From NCBI GenBank assembly GCA_025998475.1, contig BNVZ01000025.1, forward strand, positions 1-12,893: DNA of 12,893 nucleotides, given 5' to 3'. Every line of letters begins with the position of its first letter. Position 1 is the first letter of the stretch. The stretch comes from Endomicrobiia bacterium. Its GTDB lineage: Bacteria > Elusimicrobiota > Endomicrobiia > Endomicrobiales > Endomicrobiaceae. Position numbers and translations under genes: made by a program. The notes beneath the pieces were generated by a model. It was not told where the DNA came from. It saw only the letters and a program-made list of their open reading frames with translations, and ran no database searches. This document shows, piece after piece, positions 12,768 to 12,893 of this stretch.

Positions 12768-12893
12768 TTATCAACAAAGGAGCAAAATTTGGATACCGGA
12801 TTCTCGCGGCAACACACAACACTGATGTTATAAGTCAAGAATTGTTTGGAAGTTTCCAATCTCTGATGCTCCTTGAAAATATGGGCGAGGTTT
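12767..12893 (+). repeat. 127-bp direct repeat, second copy at window end
   Basis: Exact copy of 11562-11688, cut by the window end. Its length equals a common maximum k-mer of de Bruijn graph assemblers, so this may be a contig-end overlap rather than a measured duplication. Confidence 0.9.

Noticed and set aside
12768..12830. An STKEQNLDTGF string in one frame of the repeat, resembling the catalytic-serine region of serine recombinases
   Set aside because: It also appears at 11563 inside a different ORF, is followed by a stop after about 20 codons, and comes after rather than before the central fragment. Chance or a very degraded remnant cannot be told apart.
12545..12859. N-terminal extension of the - strand serine recombinase frame
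   Set aside because: Translation upstream of 12544 shows no recombinase features and is antisense to the central fragment and to the repeat.
2464..12893. A second copy of the tRNA-Val 3' end marking the right boundary of the element
   Set aside because: I searched for the T-arm/CCA part (GTCCGTCCACACCCACCA) elsewhere in the window and did not find it, so the right end lies outside the window or another att site is used.
1..12893. CRISPR array or rRNA genes
   Set aside because: No regularly spaced repeat-spacer pattern and no rRNA-like sequence was seen.

Overview
The window looks like a bacterial chromosome segment carrying a small integrative element. The host is probably a Gram-negative proteobacterium: there is a Slam-type outer-membrane lipoprotein exporter, several Sec and lipoprotein signal peptides, sigma70-like promoters and AAGGAG-type ribosome binding sites. 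An uncultured alphaproteobacterium would fit, but that is a weak inference from base composition and gene style only.

Left end (1-2100, + strand): the 3' part of a TbpB-like surface lipoprotein gene, a hairpin, then a complete Slam (DUF560) outer-membrane barrel gene. Together they form a cell-surface delivery pair: Slam exports, the lipoprotein is the cargo. Next come an orphan 5' half of a tRNA-Val gene with its own promoter (2065-2142), a 213-bp spacer, and a complete tRNA-Val(CAC) with a second strong promoter and a terminator (2292-2463). This layout points to integration at the tRNA locus.

Integrative element (about 2433-10300, mostly - strand): read from the integrase leftwards, it holds a P4-type tyrosine integrase, an unknown 186-residue gene cut in two by a complete IS1595-family insertion sequence (perfect 20-bp ends, perfect 8-bp target duplication), a terminator, an AlpA-like excisionase, a primase-polymerase and a DUF3987-type ATPase/helicase. 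After these come AATGTA repeats and a large hairpin that could be a replication origin or terminator, a roughly 230-nt structured leader, and an operon of three exported proteins of unknown function (lipoprotein, secreted protein, membrane-anchored protein). No capsid, terminase or tail gene is visible, so this resembles a phage satellite or an integrative mobilisable element rather than a prophage.

Right end (10200-12893): a Fic-domain AMP-transferase gene diverges from the integrase across a control region with two copies of an imperfect palindrome 55 bp apart. Beyond it lie decaying ORFs with apparent frameshifts, a 115-residue hypothetical protein, and two oppositely oriented pieces of a serine recombinase gene. 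The final 127 bases repeat 11562-11688 exactly, so the arrangement at this end may be a tandem or circular structure or an assembly artefact.

The most novel candidates are the exported three-gene operon with its terminator/antiterminator-like leader, the paired dyads between int and fic, the split tRNA-Val locus and the AATGTA repeat cluster.
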